From: Ampelocalamus luodianensis
Taxonomy: Eukaryota > Streptophyta > Magnoliopsida > Poales > Poaceae
Length of the DNA: 64,000 bases
Assembly: GCA_036346255.1 (NCBI GenBank)
Contig: CM070624.1
Location: 16,524,626-16,588,625 of the forward strand
Direction: 5' to 3'
The notes beneath the pieces are model-generated. The model was not told where the DNA came from. It did no database searches and was given only the letters and a program-made list of their open reading frames with translations. Numbering within the stretch: position 1 is the first letter of the stretch; each line of letters opens with the position of its first letter. Shown in pieces: positions 58,142 to 64,000 of the stretch. A program made the translations under genes and the position numbers.

Positions 58142-58866
58142 GTAAGGTAAGCCGCCCGCTGCCCCCTCCCATCTCGCCCCTCCTCTTCCGCCGGGCTTCA
58201 CGCTCCGCTCTTCCTCGCAACCCCTGCGTGCGCTTTTCTTGGTTGGGTAGCGGCATCGAGCTCGTGCGTCTTTCTTGATCTGTGTGCTAGGCCGGATCCG
58301 CTCCATACTTGCGAGTTTTGCCCCATCTCTTGTAGTGTTCAGGTCGCTGTTCGTAGGCTCGTTGCAGTAGCTGATGTTTCTTTTTCATGTGGAGGTTTTG
58401 TAGGACATCCTGTTATAGACTAGTAACCTGATCCTTTAGTAGCGAAGATACACAGGGAAGATGCTTATGTTTCGAGTGTGCTCATTATGGTTGATTTGGG
58501 CTTGAAGTAGATGCTTGTTTAGCTTTTAAGGTGGCTCTTGGATGCATGCGTTCTTAATCTGTTGGGTATGTGAGCTTTGCTGGTTACATGATTGCATCAT
58601 AAATAACTCTATTTGCGCTAAGGGGTCAGGGGAAATTGGATTAATGCTTAGGTTGCTGGTTGTTGGTGTTACTTTTACTCCAGGATTTGTTCAAATGGTA
58701 GAGCGAGAACTGTTGTCGAATTATCTTTATATTTACTCGGCGAATAGAACCGTTCTCCTTTCTCGACCAACACTGTAGCATCTGCTTTATTTCAATTCAT
58801 GGTTACATTTCTCTCAACTTCTTTGTGTCTCATCCACCTGAGATCACTGCTCTTCTTTGCGTGCAG
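58142..58866 (+). other. 5'-UTR intron of RPL23A (725 bp)
   Basis: Donor GAGAG|GTAAGG at 58141/58142 and acceptor GTGCAG| at 58866, leaving 27 nt of leader before the ATG at 58894. First introns in the leader are common in plant ribosomal-protein genes and often raise expression. Inferred from splice sites only. Confidence 0.6.
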
Positions 58867-58893
58867 ATCAAGAGGCTGTCCTCAGAAGCTCCT

Positions 58894-59913
58894 ATGGCTC
58901 CTAAAGGTACGGAAATAATATTGCAGGATTCTTTTTGTGCCTATTTTTGATTGGGGAGGTTGATGCTCAAATACCACTTGCTTTAGATTTGGGGGGTCTT
59001 CAGTAGTTATTGATTGCTTTGCACGTTGTAATATCATGGTCTCACTTCTGAATTGAATAAGGTCTTTTGTATTACGGAAATCGAATGCTATGATCTACAC
59101 TGCTACAGTTGGTCCATTTATGTTGTTCTTTAACAAGTATAGAATTGGCAAATTGGGATGCAAACATTTCTTTTGCAAATGGAAGGCAACTTCTATACTA
59201 TGCTCACATTGTTATCAATATACTACACACTTCATTGTTTACAGTGTGGTGGAAACTTGACTCATACTGTAGTGAATCATCTCATGAGAATACATGCACC
59301 TACTTCAATTGGCTTTTTAAGTATGGTTTACTGGCTACAGCATAATATGCATGAGTTGATTGTTTTATCCAATCGTGACCAGCTGCTCCTGCCAAGAAGG
59401 GTGATGTCAAGACCCAGGCCTTGAAGGTTGCCAAGGCTGTGAAGTCTGGGGCAGTCAAGAAGACTGCCAAGAAGATCCGCACATCTGTGACATTTCACCG
59501 CCCCAAGACCCTGAAGAAGGCTAGGGACCCAAAATACCCAAGAATCAGTACGCCTGGAAGGAACAAGCTTGATCAGTACCAGATACTCAAGTATCCCCTT
59601 ACCACTGAATCTGCAATGAAGAAAATCGAAGATAACAACACTCTGGTCTTCATTGTCGACCTCAAGGCAGACAAGAAGAAGATCAAGGCTGCTGTCAAGA
59701 AGATGTACGACATTCAGGCAAAGAAGGTCAACACCCTGATCAGGTTAGCATTTTGCTTCCATGTTTCTTCATTTTTACTGTTTGATTTGCTATGTCATGC
59801 GCTAAGTGATCAAATCTGTGTCTTGCAGGCCTGATGGGAAGAAGAAGGCTTACGTGAAGCTGACGCCAGACTATGACGCTCTCGATGTGGCCAACAAGAT
59901 TGGCATCATCTAA
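58894..59913 (+). CDS. RPL23A: 60S ribosomal protein L23a (uL23)
   Basis: A 152-residue protein of the large ribosomal subunit that binds 25S rRNA at the polypeptide exit tunnel and is a docking site for nascent-chain factors. Exons are 58894-58906 (ATGGCTCCTAAAG only), 59383-59743 and 59829-59913, with GT/AG introns; reading frame and length match the plant family exactly. The N-terminal third is Lys/Ala-rich (AAPAKKGDVKTQ, AVKSGAVKKTAKKIRTSVTF). The globular uL23 domain follows (HRPKTLKKARDPKYPRIS, DQYQILKYPLTTESAMKKIE, TLVFIVDLKADKKKIKAAVK) and the family C-terminus is VANKIGII. The first coding exon is only 13 nt, so single-exon gene finders would miss the start. Promoter and leader intron are annotated separately. 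No defects seen. Confidence 0.98.
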
Positions 59914-60481
59914 ATTAGAGGGTACTGCAGTAGGCATTTGTGTCCGGGTTTTTATGTGGTTGGAATTTTGTGGCTATTACTTAGCGAAGGACCTCAGTGG
60001 CTCCATTACCAAAATGTGTTGCAGCACACTTTCATGAGTTCGATATCGTCCAAGTGACCTATTTTGAGCTTTAGATCTGCTTATACTACGAAGTTATTTT
60101 ATGAGCCCATTAATCTACCTTTGCAGATTCGGAATTTTGGTTGTCACTTGTATTTGTGGTTAGCTTGCTGCGTTGTAGTTTATTGCAGTGTTTGGGTATT
60201 CAGTCACTGCGATATTAGACACCGTTTGGCTCGAGTTCTGACTTGTGCTGGTGACATGGTATTACCTTTGTATGTCACATCATACTATACTACCATGCGT
60301 AATGGTTGAATTTGTGGTTTGGACTGGAAGTTGAACCCTGCTCTATGCGATACGTTGGCGTGAGATATTGATAATCTCAGTTATGCCCTTAACACTGTAT
60401 TTATCCAATGGTTTGACTGGCAATCAAGAAGAAAAAACCTCTCATGAGACGCATCACATCTTTGAATCCTTGATCCTTCTA

Positions 60482-61018
60482 GCTTTCCTCGAGGCAACCA
60501 AGGAACCAAAAAGGGAACCACTTGGACAACCTAGATACTAAAAATGACGGCTGATCAACACCAGCGTCCCCTTGTGCCGCCCCTCCGCCCGGCCGCGCGC
60601 TCCCTTCGGCCTGCCTCCAGTCCACGGTCACCGTCACGTCGTCGCACAGCTTCTGCCGCCCGCACGCCGCGGCGCGTGCGCAGAACCGCTCCACGACGTC
60701 GGCGCACCCCGGCGGGAACCGCGCTCTCGATACAATGCGCGCGACCACCTTGGGCCGCCTGGCCGGGTGCATGTCCAGGAACTCGGCGACGCTCCCGGAC
60801 TTGTTGCCCCGGAGGGTGCGGCGCGCGTGCTCCGCTCCGCCGCGGCCGTGGTGGTCGAGGATGAGGTGGATGTGCAGCTGGTGCTCGTGGTGGTCGGCGG
60901 CCAGCGTGCGTCGTCCGGTGGCGCGCAGGCGGATGGTGCCGTGGCAGGCGGAGGCCGTGAAGGCGAAGCCGTCGGCGCCGTCGTGGTGGGTCGCCACCAG
61001 GTCTTGCATGGGCTCCAT
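60482..61018 (-). CDS. Single-exon GC-rich gene of unknown function
   Basis: 179 codons from ATG 61018 (GACGATGG, good context) to the stop at 60479-60481. I do not recognise the family. The protein starts MEPMQDLVATHHDGADGFAF, has an alternating hydrophobic/charged segment (GTIRLRATGRRTLAADHHEH, QLHIHLILDHHG) suggestive of beta strands, then a basic helix-like part with SVAEFLDMHPARRPKVVARI and five scattered cysteines at 106-130. No signal peptide or transmembrane helix is evident. The very high GC at third positions is typical of intronless grass genes and differs from the AT-rich flanks. Frames on other strands in the same DNA are longer than random but have no Met context or composition to favour them. 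It could be a lineage-specific gene or a young duplicate. Confidence 0.5.
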
Positions 61019-61339
61019 CGTCGTCGAGACTCGAGGTTAGTGGTACGTACGCAACGTGCAAGCGTACGTGTGGTGGTGTCGTTGAGGCATATAGCAGCAA
61101 GATGTTGAAAGGAGTTACGTTCGGTGTAGGATTTATTACTAGTCATGTGGTGTATGTCTCGTGATCTCGTTGTGTTTCATGATTAGAAGACCAAGACAAG
61201 GTAGTATCTCTATTTCCACCGATGCGTTCCTCTGAAGTCATGTATCAGAGTCGAATTAGGCGTCTTGTTTTCTAAAGGTTTAGGTCTCGGAGTGCACAAC
61301 GCAGCGTTGTTTCTTAACGTGGTGCGTGCCCGTCTGTTC

Positions 61340-61535
61340 GTGGGCGGTCCGAGCCCGGTCTGAATTTTTCAGGTTTGGGCCTTAATTTTTGGCAGGCCAA
61401 ATAAAGCCTGACAATGGCATTAAAAATAATAGTATTCTATTGGAAAACACACTTTTTGGGTCAGACGTGCTCGAGCCTGCCCATTCAAAGCCGAGTTTTT
61501 CCAAGCCTAGCCCAGGGTTTGAAAAGGTCTACTAT
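61340..61535. mobile_element. Decayed relative of the hAT-like MITE
   Basis: Contains the same GGTCCGAGCCCGGTCTGAATTT-like arm and ends ...GGTTTGAAAAGGTCTA with an AT-rich centre, like the elements at 22189 and 61740. The left end and target duplications are too degraded to define. Confidence 0.45.
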
Positions 61536-61739
61536 GCAGCAGTGTGTCTGGGTTGAGTGGCTGCGAGGACACACAGGACCGAACGGACCATCCTAATTCC
61601 CACCCGAGGGCGTCTACTGAGCAGATACGTCGCGCGAAGGGAAACCACGCACGACCGTGGGCACAGGGATCACGAAACCCGCACCCATGCGTCGTGCCCC
61701 TCCAGGGCTCCTCATGCGGCGAACAAGCCCCACTTCACG

Positions 61740-62003
61740 TAGACCTATTCATAGGCGGCCCGGCTGTGTCCGGGCCGGGCTTGGGACCGGAATTCCGGCC
61801 CGAAATTTCCAAAAAAACACTTAAAAAATAGAAATATATTATGTTAATTCTGAAAATGAAGTAAATAATATTTTTTAATTCTAAAAAAGATTAAAATAAT
61901 ATTTTTTTTATCAAGAAAACCAGTTTTTCGGGCTGAGCTCGGGCCTGGAGATTTTTGGCCGAGCTTTTCAAGCCCGGCCCGCCCCGGCGTTTTAACAGGT
62001 CTA
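61740..62003. mobile_element. hAT-like MITE, copy 2 (opposite orientation to 22189-22490)
   Basis: 264 bp with ends TAGACCTATTCA and AACAGGTCTA. 8-bp flanks ACTTCACG (61732-61739) and ACTTCGCG (62004-62011) differ at one position. The reverse complement aligns with the copy at 22189-22490, including GGCCCGG arms and AAAATATTATTT centre. Confidence 0.83.
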
Positions 62004-62011
62004 ACTTCGCG

Positions 62012-63430
62012 CACACTTGCCATTTTTGTTCCGCCTTGGCCACCCACTTTTCCCCTGTGCCCCGCACCTTGTGTTGCTGTTGCCATGCGCCGGGCCACGC
62101 TGCTCCGCTACCAACTTCCCTGCCCCATGACACGTCCGGTCCCCAATAGTAGCTAGCTAGCGTCGGGTACGTTTTTCATGAAATAGTGGGCATGCGTAGT
62201 GGTGTACACATGACGAAAATAGAGGGGTTGCTACTGGGACAAAGTTATCATGATGGTGCTAGTGGGGCAAAGTTATCATAAGGTAAACTAACAAATACAC
62301 ATTTTAAATGTCATGTACAATCCAAATTGATATATAAATTATGAGGAATAAAGTTAAAATAAGAAATACATTAAATATAATATCTTTCTAATGAATAATG
62401 CATTTCGAAAGTCTAAAAGTATACACAATAGTAATCTTAAAAAAATTAAATAGATTTTTTATACAAATAATGATAAAGATATGGAAAGATACCAAAGATA
62501 CGACGGTTGGACCGGTGGTCCAACCCTCCCCGTGCCTGCATGGTGGATCCGCCGCTCCCCATGCGGATGGACTCGTCATGGACCCGTCCTTCTGTTCGGC
62601 TGGTGCGCCTTCGTGCGAGTGATCCGTGCTACTTCTCTTTCGCCAGGATGAGGCGGAGATGCATGCAACTTTCCACCCAAAACGTAACTGCCGTATATCC
62701 ATGCCTGAGACCAAACCACTGAACTACCTTTATCCACTCAGAAGTCAAATCACGCTGTTGGGCGTTGGCTGGGTTGCTGTGAACTTCCCTGCAAAAACTT
62801 CTCAAACAAGAACCACGACAAAGGACGTCCGGATTCTCTGCTGGTATAGCATAGAATACAGTGCAAACAATGTTACGAGTCTGTATGAACAGTGCTCTGT
62901 AGTGATACCGTAGAAACAGTGTGTGTTTACTGCATCTATTTTACTGTGCCTGCTGGTACGGTGGAGACAATATTTTGATGTATGTCTCTGTGGATCCTCT
63001 ACATTTGTCTCTTCAACGTAGATGATCCGTTTTTGACAGAGACACTCTCGCCCTTGATACAGTCTCAAGCTCTGTCCAGGAATACAAAGGGGGCAAAGGG
63101 ACGACACATTTTCAAGATCCAAGTGTATAATTTTACATTCAACAGTCCTCCTATCACATCCGAGGGATACTCCAGAAAAAGGCTAAAAATTTCTGGACTT
63201 ATTCCCATGGATTCAGTAACGAACGCCCGCTGCTCGGCAGCCACCAGCACCATCATCACCATCTGAACTATCTTCAACTTTCAACTTTTTGAGGGGCCTC
63301 ATCATCTTTACTCTTTGCAGGGTCTGGTCCTGATGACACCTTAACCATTGTCGGTTGTAACAGTCTCTAACTCTCCCTGAGATTGAAGCCCTTGCGGAGT
63401 TCTTGGAGGGTGAATGTGATGAACCCGAAG
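62012..63430. other. intergenic, no gene recognised
   Basis: Mixed composition with short chance frames (up to 108 codons). No domain, splice structure, terminal repeats or target duplications found. Confidence 0.45.
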
Positions 63431-63434
63431 GTCC

Positions 63435-64000
63435 GAATTGTTGGCCCGATCTTTCGATAAGAACGATAGGTTCGGTAGGCGTCACTCAACTCTTACGATC
63501 CTGGCTACGAACACGCAAGGCTTGAAACCACGCAATCGCTGAACTGCTCGACAAGTCGTTATCAACCGTGCACGAATACCCGGTTGACCTGACCACGAAG
63601 GTCGATTCCTGCATACACCGAAGAAGCACGCAAGAACAAGATCAAGCAATCTGAAATTGCAAATATGAATTGAAATATTTGAATTGAGTTGGGATTCTGA
63701 ATAAGGATCTTAATTGGGTGGTCTAGTTGACACACGCAAAAGATACAAGTTGCAACGAAGGCAAACTAAACATAAACAAAATCCGAGAAAACTAGAGAGG
63801 GTGCAGCCTCCTTAAATAGGGGATGAGGAGCCACACATCTATTAGAACTAAGGGGATGGGACTAATCCCATGGATTACTGTTCATATGAACAGTAATTGC
63901 ACCCCCAGGTGGCCCGCCGACAGATGGGTCAAATTCAGTATGATTACAAGGCTCAGATTGGCCCAAACAAGTGATATAACATATTCTTTTGATGATTACG
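63435..64000 (-). repeat. Probable LTR (minus orientation) cut by the window edge
   Basis: Read on the minus strand this has the layout of an LTR promoter and leader: a perfect 22-bp palindrome (63875-63896), a TATTTAAG core promoter (63818-63811), then a leader with GTTTCAAGCCTTGCGTGTTC and the phrase TATCGAAAGATCGGG near its end, followed by a possible primer-binding site. The other LTR and the start of this one lie outside the window. Family not determined. Confidence 0.4.

Noticed and set aside
1..64000. CRISPR arrays, bacterial operons, phage or plasmid functions, tRNA or rRNA genes
   Set aside because: Repeats with regular spacers, operon-like gene packing and tRNA cloverleaf signatures were not found. 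The repetition present is explained by LTRs, MITEs, microsatellites and local duplications in a plant nuclear genome.

Overview
This window is nuclear DNA from a grass (Poaceae). The evidence is GC-rich, CpG-rich first exons, Stowaway and Tourist MITEs, a grass-type MIR156 foldback, plant MRS2 and TAG-type glycosylase genes with canonical GT/AG introns, and dense nested Ty1-copia and Ty3-gypsy elements. Density is low: four protein-coding genes and one microRNA locus in 64 kb. Most of the rest is transposon-derived. I cannot name the species from the sequence alone.

Layout. 1-4.9 kb: intergenic DNA with Stowaway (1196-1455, 4260-4513) and Tourist (3178-3476, 3480-3761) MITEs. 4.9-8.45 kb: a decayed copia-like element with 5-bp target duplications, interrupted by a solo LTR and by a MITE. 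8.87-10.53 kb: a short non-autonomous LTR element ending about 380 bp upstream of the MIR156 TATA box. 10.9-11.3 kb: MIR156 locus with the canonical 20-nt mature sequence and its star. 12.1-17.8 kb: mostly unannotatable, with an exact 421-bp tandem duplication at 14924-15765. 17.85-21.19 kb (minus): five-exon DNA-3-methyladenine glycosylase I gene. 22.2-25.25 kb: hAT-like MITEs, AT microsatellites and foldback elements. 25.8-30.16 kb (minus): five-exon MRS2/CorA Mg2+ transporter gene with a 978-bp TRIM-like retrotransposon in its last intron and a Tourist MITE 129 bp upstream of the ATG.

31.1-57.6 kb is a nested retrotransposon block. A copia element (A; LTR, primer-binding remnant and gag at 31.1-32.2 kb, protease/pre-integrase at 43.65-44.06 kb) is split by a large element carrying a plant-transposon-like ORF. 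That element is itself broken by the 3' half of a Tekay-type chromovirus with a 4.0-kb LTR. Copia A ends against a frameshifted MATH-BTB gene fragment (minus). Next is a minus-strand copia element (B, LTRs at 44.75 and 57.04 kb), split by a solo LTR of about 4.9 kb net, which is split in turn by a complete but inactivated copia element (C, 48225-53420).

57.9-59.9 kb: a ribosomal protein L23a (uL23) gene with a recognisable ribosomal-protein promoter and a 5'-UTR intron. 60.5-61.0 kb (minus): a single-exon GC-rich gene of unknown function. 61.3-62.0 kb: more copies of the hAT-like MITE. The right edge, 63.4-64 kb, looks like a minus-oriented LTR cut by the window end.

The genes are independent transcription units (housekeeping translation, base-excision repair, Mg2+ transport, a developmental microRNA) and form no cluster or pathway. 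The most informative biology is the order of nested insertions, fixed by exact target-site duplications, and transposons sitting next to or inside the genes. I found no novel multi-gene system.
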